A stretch of 64,000 bases of DNA from Micromonospora arborensis (GTDB lineage Bacteria; Actinomycetota; Actinomycetes; Mycobacteriales; Micromonosporaceae), in contig NZ_PYBV01000013.1 of NCBI RefSeq assembly GCF_003205615.1, positions 131,081 to 195,080 on the forward strand, given 5' to 3'. The notes beneath the pieces are model-generated. The model was given only the letters and a program-made list of their open reading frames with translations, was not told the origin of the DNA and did no database searches. Positions within the stretch are counted from its first letter, which is position 1. Each line of letters begins with the position of its first letter. A program made the position numbers and the translations under genes. Shown one piece after another: positions 50,752 through 59,615 of this stretch.

Positions 50752-53361
50752 ATGACCGATACGGCGAGGACGGCCCGCGCCGGCGTTCCCGAGCGTCCAA
50801 CCCTGGACGGGCTCGAGGAGAGCTGGGCACGCCGCTGGCAGGAGGAGGGCACGTACGCGTTCGACCGCTCAAAGCAGCGTAAGGACGTGTACGCGATCGA
50901 CACCCCGCCGCCGACCGTATCCGGCGAGTTGCACATGGGGCACGTGTACTCGTACACGCACACCGACACCGTCGCGCGGTACCAGCGGATGCGCGGCAAG
51001 GCCGTGTTCTACCCGATGGGCTGGGACGACAACGGCCTGCCCACCGAGCGTCGTGTGCAGAACGTCTACGGGGTGCGCTGCGACCCGGCACTGCCGTACG
51101 ACCCGGTGTGGCGGCCACCGGCGACCCCGGTCGACGACGCGGCCCGCCGCGACCCCACCCCGATCTCCCGGCGTAACTTCATCGAGCTGTGTGAACAACT
51201 GACCGTCACCGACGAGCAGGCCTTCGAGGCGCTGTGGCGGCGGCTCGGGCTCTCGGTGGACTGGTCGCTGACGTACACGACGATCGGCCGGATCGCCCGG
51301 GCCACCAGTCAACGGGCGTTCGTGCGCAACCTGCGGCGTGGCGAGGCGTACCAGTCGGAGGCACCGACGCTCTGGGACGTCGGTTTCGCCACCGCGGTCG
51401 CCCAGGCGGAGTTGGAGGACCGGGAGCGCCCGGGTGCCTACCACCGGCTGCGGTTCGTCGCGTCCGGTGGGCGTGAGGTGCTCATCGACACCACCCGGCC
51501 CGAGCTGTTGCCGGCCTGTGTGGCGTTGGTCTGTCACCCCGACGACGAGCGGTACGCCGACCTGGTGGGCGGCACCGTGCACACTCCGCTGTTCGGCGTC
51601 GAGGTGCCGCTGCACGCCCACCCGCTCGCCGACCCGGCCAAGGGCACCGGCGTCGCGATGGCCTCCACGTTCGGTGACCTGACCGACGTGACCTGGTGGC
51701 GTGAGCTGCGGTTGCCCACCCGCGTGGTGATCGGCCGGGACGGTCGGCTGCTCGCCGAGCCGCCGGCCGGGGTGCCGGCGCAGCCGTACGCGGCGCTGGC
51801 CGGGCAGACCGTCAACGGCGCCCGCCGGGAGATCGTCGGAATGCTGGCCGACGCGGGTGATCTGATCGGCGAGCCACGCCCGATCACCCACCCGGTCAAG
51901 TTCTACGAACGCGGTGACCGGCCACTGGAGATCGTCTCGACCCGACAGTGGTATCTGCGCAACGGTGGCCGGGACGACGCTCTGCGGGCCACACTGCTGG
52001 CCCGGGGCGAAGAGTTGCACTGGGTGCCGGCGCACATGAAGCACCGCTACGACCACTGGGTGGGCGGCCTGACCGGGGACTGGTTGGTCAGTCGCCAACG
52101 CTTCTTCGGAGTGCCGGTGCCGGTGTGGTACCGGCTCGACGACATTGGCGAGCCGGACTGGTCCCACCCTCTCACGGCGGACGAGTCCGCGCTGCCGGTC
52201 GACCCATCCAGCGACCCGGCGCCCGGCTACGACGAGTCGCAGCGCGGACAACCGGGCGGCTTCGTCGGTGACCCGGACGTGCTGGACACCTGGGCGACCT
52301 CGTCGTTGACGCCGCAGATCGTCGGCGGCTGGGAAACCGACCCGGACCTGTTCGCCACGATCTTCCCGATGGATCTCCGCCCGCAGGGGCAGGAGATCAT
52401 CCGGACCTGGCTCTTCGACACCGTGGTCCGTTCGCACTTCGAGCACGGGGTGCTGCCCTGGCGGGACACCGTGCTCTCCGGCTGGATCCTCGACCCGAAC
52501 CACAAGAAGATGGCCAAGTCCAAGGGCAACGTGGTCACCCCGCTGGCACTGCTGGAGCAGCACGGCTCGGACGCGGTCCGCTACTGGGCGGCCAGTGGCA
52601 AGCCCGGCATGGACCTGGTCTTCGACGCGGCCCAGATCAAGATCGGCCGCCGGCTGGCCACCAAGCTGCTCAACGCCTCCAAGTTCGCGCTCGGGCTGGG
52701 CGCGGCGGACGCGCTGCGCGCCCCGTACGACACGGCGCGTCTGACGCCGCGCCGCGACCTGGAGCTGTCGGCGACCGCACCACTCGACCGGGCCATGCTC
52801 GCCGAGTTGGCCACCGTGGTCGCCGCCGCGAGCACCGCGTTCGACGCGTACGACCACACGGCGGCGTTGCAGGTGACCGAGGCGTTCTTCTGGCGGTTCT
52901 GCGACGACTACATCGAGCTGGTCAAGGAACGCGCCTACGGCACCGGCGCGGCCGCCGACTCGGCGCGGGCGGCGCTGGCCTCGGCGCTGTCGGTGCAGTT
53001 ACGGCTGTTCGCCCCGGTGCTGCCCTACGTGACCGAGGAGGTCTGGTCGTGGTGGCGGTACGGCTCGGTGCACCGTGCGCCGTGGCCCACCACCCACGAG
53101 GTGGCCCGGTCGATCGAGGGGTCGGGCGACCCGGCGCTGTTGCGGCTCGCCGGCGACGCGTTGAGCCAGGTGCGGCGGGCCAAGTCGGAGCGGAAACTGT
53201 CGATGAAGGCGGAGGTGCCGCTGGCCGAGGCGCTCGGCCCGGCGGCGCTTCTGGAACAGCTCACCCTGGTCGCCGACGACCTGCGGGCAGCCGGCCGGAT
53301 CGGCAAACTCGACCTGCTCCCCGACCGCACCCCGGAACTCGTCATCGCCTGCGCCTTCTGA
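50752..53361 (+). CDS. valS: Valine--tRNA ligase
   Basis: 869 aa; ATG at 50752 in preference to a start 36 bases earlier that lacks a site. Class I synthetase motifs are HMGH in TVSGELHMGHVYSYTHTD (HIGH box) and KMAKSKGN (KMSKS box). GWDDNGLPTERRVQNVYG and the CP1 editing region (VLIDTTRPELLPACVALVCHPDDERY) match ValS. The protein ends with a short tail and lacks the C-terminal coiled coil of E. coli-type ValS, resembling the shorter archaeal-like type. It charges tRNA-Val in the cytoplasm. No T-box leader is obvious in the 55 bp upstream. Confidence 0.92.
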   Translation: MTDTARTARAGVPERPTLDGLEESWARRWQEEGTYAFDRSKQRKDVYAIDTPPPTVSGELHMGHVYSYTHTDTVARYQRMRGKAVFYPMGWDDNGLPTERRVQNVYGVRCDPALPYDPVWRPPATPVDDAARRDPTPISRRNFIELCEQLTVTDEQAFEALWRRLGLSVDWSLTYTTIGRIARATSQRAFVRNLRRGEAYQSEAPTLWDVGFATAVAQAELEDRERPGAYHRLRFVASGGREVLIDTTRPELLPACVALVCHPDDERYADLVGGTVHTPLFGVEVPLHAHPLADPAKGTGVAMASTFGDLTDVTWWRELRLPTRVVIGRDGRLLAEPPAGVPAQPYAALAGQTVNGARREIVGMLADAGDLIGEPRPITHPVKFYERGDRPLEIVSTRQWYLRNGGRDDALRATLLARGEELHWVPAHMKHRYDHWVGGLTGDWLVSRQRFFGVPVPVWYRLDDIGEPDWSHPLTADESALPVDPSSDPAPGYDESQRGQPGGFVGDPDVLDTWATSSLTPQIVGGWETDPDLFATIFPMDLRPQGQEIIRTWLFDTVVRSHFEHGVLPWRDTVLSGWILDPNHKKMAKSKGNVVTPLALLEQHGSDAVRYWAASGKPGMDLVFDAAQIKIGRRLATKLLNASKFALGLGAADALRAPYDTARLTPRRDLELSATAPLDRAMLAELATVVAAASTAFDAYDHTAALQVTEAFFWRFCDDYIELVKERAYGTGAAADSARAALASALSVQLRLFAPVLPYVTEEVWSWWRYGSVHRAPWPTTHEVARSIEGSGDPALLRLAGDALSQVRRAKSERKLSMKAEVPLAEALGPAALLEQLTLVADDLRAAGRIGKLDLLPDRTPELVIACAF

Positions 53362-53366
53362 CCTGT

Positions 53367-53403
53367 GTCCGCCGCCGCCCACCCCGCCGGGGCGGCGGCG
53401 GAC
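53367..53403. terminator. GC-rich hairpin between convergent valS and a membrane-protein gene
   Basis: A perfect 13-bp stem GTCCGCCGCCGCC (53367-53379) and GGCGGCGGCGGAC (53391-53403) encloses an 11-base loop. It begins five bases after the valS stop and ends seven bases before the stop of the opposing gene. No T-run is present, which is usual for actinomycete terminators. Confidence 0.8.
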
Positions 53404-53409
53404 CGGTCC

Positions 53410-54054
53410 TCACCAGCCGCGCAGGAAACGCAGCCCGAGCAGGATCGCGATCACGGCCGGCCCCACCAGCAGGGTGATCGCCTGGAGGCGGTACGGCATC
53501 CGGTGCCGGGTCAGCTCGCCCGCGTTGCCCAGCACGATGGCCCCGGCCAGCATCAGGAACGCACCCCACCAGCCGGTCTCCAGGTCGAGCAGATCCACCC
53601 GGATCAGTTGCAGGGTCAGGCCGAGCAGCGCGCCGGTCAGCGCCAGCAGGGCCACCGCCCGGTGCAGGCCGCGGGCCAGCGGGTGGGCGGCCCGCCAGCC
53701 GTAGGTGCCGGCGACCGCCAGGCACGGCAGCACCACCATGAGTGGCCAACCTCGCCCCATCACGCCGAACATCAGCAGCGCGCCGACCGCGAAGACCATG
53801 GTGCCGACGCAGGCGAGCATGTACCCGGCGAAGGCCCGACTACCACCCCGGGCCAGCAACGGCCCGCCGCTGGCCGCGATCAACGCGGCCGGGATCAGGA
53901 TGAACACGGCCCACCAGTGGAACTGGCCGCTGCCCTGCGCGGCCGTGGCGACCGTGGCGCAGGCCAGCCCGGCGACCGCCAGGCTGGTCAGCCACGGCCG
54001 GCTACTCCTGGAGTACGGCTCAGCCAACGACGTTCGCTCCGCTTCGACGCTCAC
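53410..54054 (-). CDS. Small integral membrane protein of unknown function
   Basis: 214 aa from GTG at 54054. It has about six hydrophobic segments, among them LTSLAVAGLACATVATAA, WWAVFILIPAALIAASGG, MLACVGTMVFAVGALLMFGV and a C-terminal AITLLVGPAVIAILLGLRFL. I recognise no family. The short soluble N-terminus (about 25 residues) faces the cytoplasm if the positive-inside rule applies. It is not in an obvious operon; its stop lies next to the hairpin that ends valS. Confidence 0.65.
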   Translation of the reverse strand: MSVEAERTSLAEPYSRSSRPWLTSLAVAGLACATVATAAQGSGQFHWWAVFILIPAALIAASGGPLLARGGSRAFAGYMLACVGTMVFAVGALLMFGVMGRGWPLMVVLPCLAVAGTYGWRAAHPLARGLHRAVALLALTGALLGLTLQLIRVDLLDLETGWWGAFLMLAGAIVLGNAGELTRHRMPYRLQAITLLVGPAVIAILLGLRFLRGW

Positions 54055-54147
54055 GCCCCTCAGCCTGGCCCGGTGTGGGCCCACCGGTCCATCCGGCCAG
54101 CCCTACCGCCGGACGGTGGCTGGCCGGAACACCGTTTCGCACCGGCC

Positions 54148-54858
54148 TCAGCTCGTCTCGCCGGCCACGCTGAACGAACGCAGACGGTCGATGGCCAGCA
54201 CGGTGAAGCCGATGCTCACCAGCGCGGTCATCACCGACGCCACCGGCACCGACACGGTGGTCTCCAGCAGCCCGGTGGGGGCGAGCCGGTCGGCGAGGGC
54301 GATCACGTACTGCTGGATGGAGAGCACCTTGGTGCCGCTGACGAAGTTGCCCAGCAGCCCCTCCCAGATCAGCACGTACACCAGGCCGAGCAGCACCGGC
54401 CGCCTGGTGACCAGGCTGAGCGCGAGGAACAACGCCGAGTACGCCAGCGCGCCGAGCGTCGCCGAGGCCGCCAGCGCCAGACCGAGGCGTACCGAATCGG
54501 CCAGCACGCCCGCGACGTAGAGCGGCACCGCGACGGTGACCGCGGTGACCCCGGCGGCCACCGCGAGCTTCGGCAGCACGATCTGCCAGCGCGGCAGCGG
54601 CTTGGTCAGGATGTGCACGACCGTGCCGTCGTCGATCTCCGCGCCCAGCACACCCGTGCCGATGATCAGCGCAACCACCGGCAGCACCACGGCCAGCCCG
54701 AGGCCGACCAGCACCGGCGGCCCCCACTCGCCCGGGTCCACCCCGAGCGACCGGCAGAGCACGGCCAGCCCGAGCAGCACCAACGGCAGCGGGAGCAGCA
54801 GCAGGAACCGACGCCGGCCGAACAGCCCGCGCGCGGTGATCCAGGTAATTGTCGACAT
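54148..54858 (-). CDS. ABC-2 family transporter permease
   Basis: 236 aa, ATG at 54858. It has about six membrane segments, starting with FLLLLPLPLVLLGLAVL. The mid-region GTGVLGAEIDDGTVVHILTKPLPRWQIVLPKLAVA is the characteristic ABC-2 permease motif. It follows the ATPase gene after one base and ends a four-gene operon (57,583 to 54,148) with two ATPases and two permeases. The exported substrate is unknown. Confidence 0.88.
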   Translation of the reverse strand: MSTITWITARGLFGRRRFLLLLPLPLVLLGLAVLCRSLGVDPGEWGPPVLVGLGLAVVLPVVALIIGTGVLGAEIDDGTVVHILTKPLPRWQIVLPKLAVAAGVTAVTVAVPLYVAGVLADSVRLGLALAASATLGALAYSALFLALSLVTRRPVLLGLVYVLIWEGLLGNFVSGTKVLSIQQYVIALADRLAPTGLLETTVSVPVASVMTALVSIGFTVLAIDRLRSFSVAGETS

Positions 54859-54859
54859 G

Positions 54860-55771
54860 TCAGGCCTCCACCAGGTAGGAGAAGACGCTCTCCAGAGACT
54901 CGTCGGACGGCACCAGTTGGCGCACCCGGATGCCTTGCTTGAGCGCGATCCGGGGCAACGCGCGGGTGAAGGCGCCATAGTCGCCGGCCCGCACGGTCAG
55001 ACCCGTCGGGTCCAACTCGACGCCGCTCACCGACGGCTCGGCGATCAGCGCGACGGCCAGCGCCCGGTCGTCGGTGGAGCGGATCGCGAAGACGTGCGGG
55101 CGGTTGGTCATCAACCGGCGGATGGTCCGGAAGTCGCCGGAGGCCGCCAGCCGCCCGGCCACCATCACCTGCACCGTCCCGGAGACCTGCTCGACCTCCT
55201 CCAGGATGTGCGAGCTGAACAGGATCGTCCGGCCGGCGTCGCCCAGCGTGTGCAGCAACTGCATCATGTGCAACCGCTGGCGCGGGTCCATCCCGTTGAA
55301 CGGTTCGTCGAGCAGCAGCACCTGCGGGTCGTGCACCAGCGCGGCGGCCACCCGGGCCCGCTGCCGCATGCCCTTGGAGTACGTGCCGATCCGGCGGTCC
55401 TGCGCCGACTCCAGCTCCACCAGGTCGATCGCCCGTCGGGCGGCCGCCGCCGGATCGGTCAGCCGGTGCAGCTTCGCGCTGGCCAGCACGAACTCGTACG
55501 CGGTGAGGAAGCCCTGCACCGCCTCCCGTTCGCTGACCAGCCCCAACCGGCGATAGACGTCCGGGTTACGCCAGGTCGGCTCGTCGTCGAGGGTGACCGT
55601 GCCACGCGACGGCGCGAGGAACCCGGCCATCATGTGCAGCAGCGTGGTCTTGCCGGCGCCGTTCGGGCCGAGCAGGCCGGTCACGCCCGGCCCGAGGGCC
55701 ATGCTGATGTCGTTCACCGCGACCACGTTGCCGTACCACCGGGACACCCCGGTCAGACTGAGCGTGCTCAT
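54860..55771 (-). CDS. ABC transporter ATP-binding protein
   Basis: 303 aa, ATG at 55771. Motifs: Walker A GPNGAGKTTLLHMM, signature YSKGMRQRARVAAAL, Walker B VLLLDEPFNGMD and the H-loop SSHILEEVE. The start overlaps the preceding permease stop by one base (TGATG). It belongs to the CcmA/NatA-type subfamily that pairs with ABC-2 permeases. Confidence 0.93.
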   Translation of the reverse strand: MSTLSLTGVSRWYGNVVAVNDISMALGPGVTGLLGPNGAGKTTLLHMMAGFLAPSRGTVTLDDEPTWRNPDVYRRLGLVSEREAVQGFLTAYEFVLASAKLHRLTDPAAAARRAIDLVELESAQDRRIGTYSKGMRQRARVAAALVHDPQVLLLDEPFNGMDPRQRLHMMQLLHTLGDAGRTILFSSHILEEVEQVSGTVQVMVAGRLAASGDFRTIRRLMTNRPHVFAIRSTDDRALAVALIAEPSVSGVELDPTGLTVRAGDYGAFTRALPRIALKQGIRVRQLVPSDESLESVFSYLVEA

Positions 55772-56676
55772 CAGGAGGCGACCTTCCGGTAGCGGGCCAG
55801 CAGGAGGGCGGTCGCGCCGGCGACCAGCAGCACCGCGGCCAGGGCGTAGACCGGGCCGAACCCGCCGATCGACAGGCCGGCCTCGCCGTCGTCGAAGAGG
55901 AGGTCGCCGAGCGCCCAGATGCCCGTCCCCCGCACCAGCGTGGTGGGTGAGGCCAGACCGGCCAGTTCGTTGGCGGCACGCGACGGCAGGATGCTCAGCA
56001 CCCCGACGATCGGGGTGGTCATCAGGAAGACCGCGACCACCCCACCGGCGGCGAAGGCGCGCTTGCCGGTCAGCGAGGCGACCAGCAGCCCGATCGAGGC
56101 GAAGACCGCCGCCCACAGCCCGGCGTAGAGCAGCCCGGGCAGCAGGTCGAGCAGCTCGTTCCAGACCCCACTCATCCCGTCCTTGGTGGTGAACGCGGCA
56201 CCCAGGAACATCAGCAACTGTGGCCCGCCGAGCAGCAGCCAGAGCGCCGTGACAAGCGCCAGCAGCTTGGCCAGTGCGTAGTCGGTGCGTGGCAGCGGTC
56301 GGGAGAAGTACAGCGGCAGCACCCCGCTGCGCAGGTCCCGGGAGACCAACTCGGGCGCGGCCACCGCGACGAAGAAGATGACAAGCCAGCTCATCGAGTC
56401 GGCGAACTGGGCGTACGTGGCGACCACCTCGCCGATCTGGCTGCGGATGGCCGCAAGGGCCACCGCGACCAGGGTGACGATGCCGACCACCAGCCACGGG
56501 AAGATCTTTGCCTTGGCGCTGCGCCCGAACCCGAACACGGTACGTACCCCGTGCAGGTAGAGGGCGCCGAAGACGTGGCGGCGGCCCAGCCTCGGGCCCT
56601 CGTAGCGCTGGTAGCCGATGTCGTGGATGACGCCGGTCGGCGCGGGGCGCACGGCGGCGGAAGACGGCTCAGGCAT
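55771..56676 (-). CDS. ABC-2 family transporter permease
   Basis: 301 aa, ATG at 56676, overlapping the upstream ATPase gene by eight bases. It starts with a cytoplasmic segment containing GVIHDIGYQRYEGPRLGR, often seen in actinobacterial ABC-2 permeases, then about six helices with VSRDLRSGVLPLYFSRPLPRTDYALAKLLAL in the middle. It is the partner of the adjacent ATPases. Confidence 0.9.
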   Translation of the reverse strand: MPEPSSAAVRPAPTGVIHDIGYQRYEGPRLGRRHVFGALYLHGVRTVFGFGRSAKAKIFPWLVVGIVTLVAVALAAIRSQIGEVVATYAQFADSMSWLVIFFVAVAAPELVSRDLRSGVLPLYFSRPLPRTDYALAKLLALVTALWLLLGGPQLLMFLGAAFTTKDGMSGVWNELLDLLPGLLYAGLWAAVFASIGLLVASLTGKRAFAAGGVVAVFLMTTPIVGVLSILPSRAANELAGLASPTTLVRGTGIWALGDLLFDDGEAGLSIGGFGPVYALAAVLLVAGATALLLARYRKVAS

Positions 56677-57583
56677 TGGTGAGCTCCCTCGCGGCGAAGA
56701 GTTCGGCCACCCGGTGCCGGCGCTGGTCCAGTCGGTGCAGTGGCAGGTCCAGTTCGGCGACCGCGCCCAGGATCAGGTCGTAGGTGCGGTCGTCGGCGAG
56801 CGGTACGAGGAGCAGACGCCCGTCCCGCGCCACCGGCAGCTTGAGCGCCGTGAGCCGGGCGGCAAGCTCCTCGGTGCCCTCGCTGACCTCCACGGCGAGC
56901 ACGTCGGTGGCCTCGGTCATCGCGGAGATGTGGTCGGCGCGCAGCAGCTTGCCGCCGTCGATGGCGATCAGCGTGTCGCAGATCCGCTCCACCTCGCCGA
57001 GCAGGTGTGAGCAGACCAGCACGGAGATGCCGAACTCGGTGCCGATCCGGTGCACCAGGGCCAGCATGGCGTCGCGGCCGGCCGGGTCCAGGCCGTTGGT
57101 CGGCTCGTCGAGCAACAGCAGGTCGGGGTCGTGCACCAACGCCTGGGCCAGCTTGACCCGTTGCTTCATGCCGGTCGAGTAGCCACCGACCGGGCGGTAA
57201 CGCTCCTCGTAGAGGCCGACGTGCCGCAGCGCCTCCGACGCCCGTTCGCGGGCGGCGGTGCGTGGCAGGCCGCTCATCCGGCCGAGGTGGGTGACCAGCT
57301 CGGCGGCGGACAGGTCCGGCGGAAGGCAGTCGTGTTCGGGCATGTAGCCGACGCGGGCGCGGACCGCCGCCGGGTCGGTGGTCGGGTCGATGCCGAGCAC
57401 CGAGACCTGACCGCTGGTGGGGGCGATCAGGCCGAGCAGAATCTTGATCAGCGTGGATTTTCCGGCGCCGTTCGCGCCCACCAGGCCGATGATCCCGGGC
57501 TCGACGGCGACGGTGAGGTCGGCCAGCGCGGTGACCCGACCTCCGTACGTCTTGGTGAGCGACTGGGTCGCGATCAGTGTCAC
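56669..57583 (-). CDS. ABC transporter ATP-binding protein
   Basis: 304 aa, GTG at 57583. Motifs: Walker A GANGAGKSTLIKILLG, signature YSTGMKQRVKLAQAL, Walker B LLLLDEPTNGLD and the H-loop CSHLLGEVE. It is first in the four-gene ABC-2 operon. The presence of two distinct ATPases and two permeases suggests two related transporters or one heteromeric system. Confidence 0.93.
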   Translation of the reverse strand: MTLIATQSLTKTYGGRVTALADLTVAVEPGIIGLVGANGAGKSTLIKILLGLIAPTSGQVSVLGIDPTTDPAAVRARVGYMPEHDCLPPDLSAAELVTHLGRMSGLPRTAARERASEALRHVGLYEERYRPVGGYSTGMKQRVKLAQALVHDPDLLLLDEPTNGLDPAGRDAMLALVHRIGTEFGISVLVCSHLLGEVERICDTLIAIDGGKLLRADHISAMTEATDVLAVEVSEGTEELAARLTALKLPVARDGRLLLVPLADDRTYDLILGAVAELDLPLHRLDQRRHRVAELFAARELTNA

Positions 57584-57973
57584 GTTGCCCAGCGTAGGGA
57601 GTCGATGCCCACCACGGACACCGGCACGCCCCCGGCGCTCCCCTGATCATTGCCGCGGCGTACCCCTAAGGACCCTCGCCCGGGTGGTCGGATCATCGTC
57701 GCCGTAGGCGTCCGGCGCGACCCCGCCTCCGGAAAGGCCCGTCCGGGGTGACACCATTCACCTTCCGGCCGGCTGGCCGTCGCGCCCGCGCCACCGGGGC
57801 GTCGAGCGAGTTTCTCTTCGCCGCGGGGACCGGTTCGTTGTGGAGCCGGGTGCGATCGACAGTAGGGCGGCGGCGTCGGCGTTGATCCGCCCGCAGGGGT
57901 CGTGGAGTGGCACTCTCGACCGATCGGCGGTCGGCTGCGAAACTGTGTGCCGGTCAGCGAGTGGGGGGCGTGG
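57584..57973. promoter_or_regulatory. 390-bp divergent intergenic region
   Basis: This spacer lies between the ABC-2 operon and the Sat-like/CysC gene and must carry both promoters. I see no gene, strong hairpin or clear promoter pair in it. An in-frame GTG at 57902 could give the downstream protein 24 more residues, but ATG 57974 follows a run of seven G and is preferred. Confidence 0.5.
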
Positions 57974-59503
57974 ATGAGCAACGGCTGGGTGCTGCCCGAC
58001 GAGGTGCTCCGGGACGCACCGGCGTACACGCCGCGTCCCGGTGAGCTCGCGGATCTGGAGCTGCTGCTGACCGGTGCGTACGCCCCTCTGACTGGTTTCA
58101 TGACCCGCGCCGACCTGGTGTCGGTCAGCCGGCGCGGCCGACTGGCGGACGGCACTCCGTGGCAGGTCGCGGTGACGCTCCAGGTGCCGACCGCGCTGGC
58201 CCAGGGCTTCGATCCGCGTGACCCGGCCCGTCGGGCGCTGGTGCTGACCGACGGTGAGGGCGCTCCGGCGGCTGCCCTGGACGTGGCGGACGTCTGGCAG
58301 GTGCGCGAGGGCGTGGCGGGAGTGGGCGGCCAGATCCGTCGGTTGGGCGACGGTGGTCACGGCCCGTTCCAGCGACTGCGCCGCTCCCCCGAGGAGGTCC
58401 GGGCGTTGCTGCCCCCGGGCCGGGTGCTCGGGGTGATCGCCGACCGGCCGCTGCATCGTCCGCAGCTCGCCCAGATCGCCCATGCCGCCCGTACCCTGGC
58501 CGCGCACCTGCTCGTGATGATCCCGGTCGGTGAGGGTGGCGCCGGTGGGCTCCCACCGGAGGCGCTGGTACGCACCATCTTCGCCGCCCGGGACCGGATG
58601 CCACCGGCCACCGTGGTCGCGGTGCCGCTGTCCCACCGCCGGGAGGAGATCAGCGACGCGCTGCTGCGTGCCCGGGTCTCCGCCGCGTACGGAGTCACCC
58701 ACCTGCTCTCCACCGGGGAGATGCTCTCCGGTGCCGGGCTGCGGGTGCTGGTGCCGCGTGAACTCGCGTACGACAACCGGGACGGGCAGTGGCGCTGGCG
58801 GGAGGACATCCCACCGCGCAACCGTCGGCTCGCGCTAACCCAGCCGGAGATCGACGACCTGCTCGACCGGGGCTTCCCGTTGCCGGAGTGGCACACCCCG
58901 CCGGCCGTGGCGAGGGAGCTGGCCCGGGCTCGGCCACCGCGCCGGCACCGCGGCCTGGTGGTCTTCCTGACCGGCCTCTCCGGCTCCGGCAAGTCGACGA
59001 TCGCCCGAGGGCTGGCGGACGCGTTGCGGGAGAGCGGTGACCGCACGGTGACCCTGCTCGACGGGGATGTGGTGCGCCGGGAACTCTCCGCCGGGCTGGG
59101 CTTCACCAAGGCCGACCGGGATCTCAACGTCCGAAGGATCGGGTGGGTGGCCTCCGAGATCGCCCGGCACCGGGGGGTGGGCATCTGCTGCCCGATCGCC
59201 CCGTACGCGGCGGCCCGCGCAACGGCCCGTGAGATGGCCCTGGCCGCCGGGGCGGGTTTCGTGCTGGTGCACGTCGCCACTCCGCTGGAGGTGTGTGAGC
59301 GTCGGGACCGGAAGGGCCTGTACGCGCGAGCGCGAGCCGGCCTGCTGACCGGGATGACCGGCATCGACGACCCGTACGAGGAGCCGACCGACGCCGACCT
59401 GGTGCTCGACACCACTGACCTGAGCGTCGCGGACGCGGTGCAGGCCGTGCTGCACCAGCTGACCGAGACCGGTTGGGTGGAGCTGAAGGTCGCGTCCGCC
59501 TGA
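57974..59503 (+). CDS. Adenylylsulfate kinase (CysC) fused to a degenerate ATP-sulfurylase-like domain
   Basis: 509 aa, ATG at 57974. Residues about 1-320 resemble ATP sulfurylase (LTGAYAPLTGFMTRADL), but the ATP-binding HxxH motif reads RPLHRPQ and the downstream GRDH motif is missing. Residues about 325-505 are an intact APS kinase: P-loop GLSGSGKSTIARGLAD, DGDVVRRELSAGLGFTKADRD, ICCPIAPYAAARATAREM and GMTGIDDPYEEP. The kinase half should phosphorylate APS to PAPS. The sulfurylase half may be inactive or act on something else. No cysD, cysN or cysH gene is nearby. Confidence 0.85.
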   Translation: MSNGWVLPDEVLRDAPAYTPRPGELADLELLLTGAYAPLTGFMTRADLVSVSRRGRLADGTPWQVAVTLQVPTALAQGFDPRDPARRALVLTDGEGAPAAALDVADVWQVREGVAGVGGQIRRLGDGGHGPFQRLRRSPEEVRALLPPGRVLGVIADRPLHRPQLAQIAHAARTLAAHLLVMIPVGEGGAGGLPPEALVRTIFAARDRMPPATVVAVPLSHRREEISDALLRARVSAAYGVTHLLSTGEMLSGAGLRVLVPRELAYDNRDGQWRWREDIPPRNRRLALTQPEIDDLLDRGFPLPEWHTPPAVARELARARPPRRHRGLVVFLTGLSGSGKSTIARGLADALRESGDRTVTLLDGDVVRRELSAGLGFTKADRDLNVRRIGWVASEIARHRGVGICCPIAPYAAARATAREMALAAGAGFVLVHVATPLEVCERRDRKGLYARARAGLLTGMTGIDDPYEEPTDADLVLDTTDLSVADAVQAVLHQLTETGWVELKVASA

Positions 59504-59549
59504 GGCGTCGCCGCACCCCGTTTCTTCCGGCGTTGCCGGCTACGCGCTA

Positions 59550-59571
59550 GTGTTCATCTTTGTTGGAACAC
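59550..59571. promoter_or_regulatory. Inverted repeat upstream of the DeoR-family gene (candidate operator)
   Basis: GTGTTC (59550-59555) and GAACAC (59566-59571) form a 6-bp inverted repeat with a 10-base spacer, 44 bp before the DeoR start. DeoR proteins commonly autoregulate through such sites. Confidence 0.6.
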
Positions 59572-59615
59572 GTTTGACCGCGTGAGAGCACGTGGACCCC
59601 CGGGAGGCACGGCGA

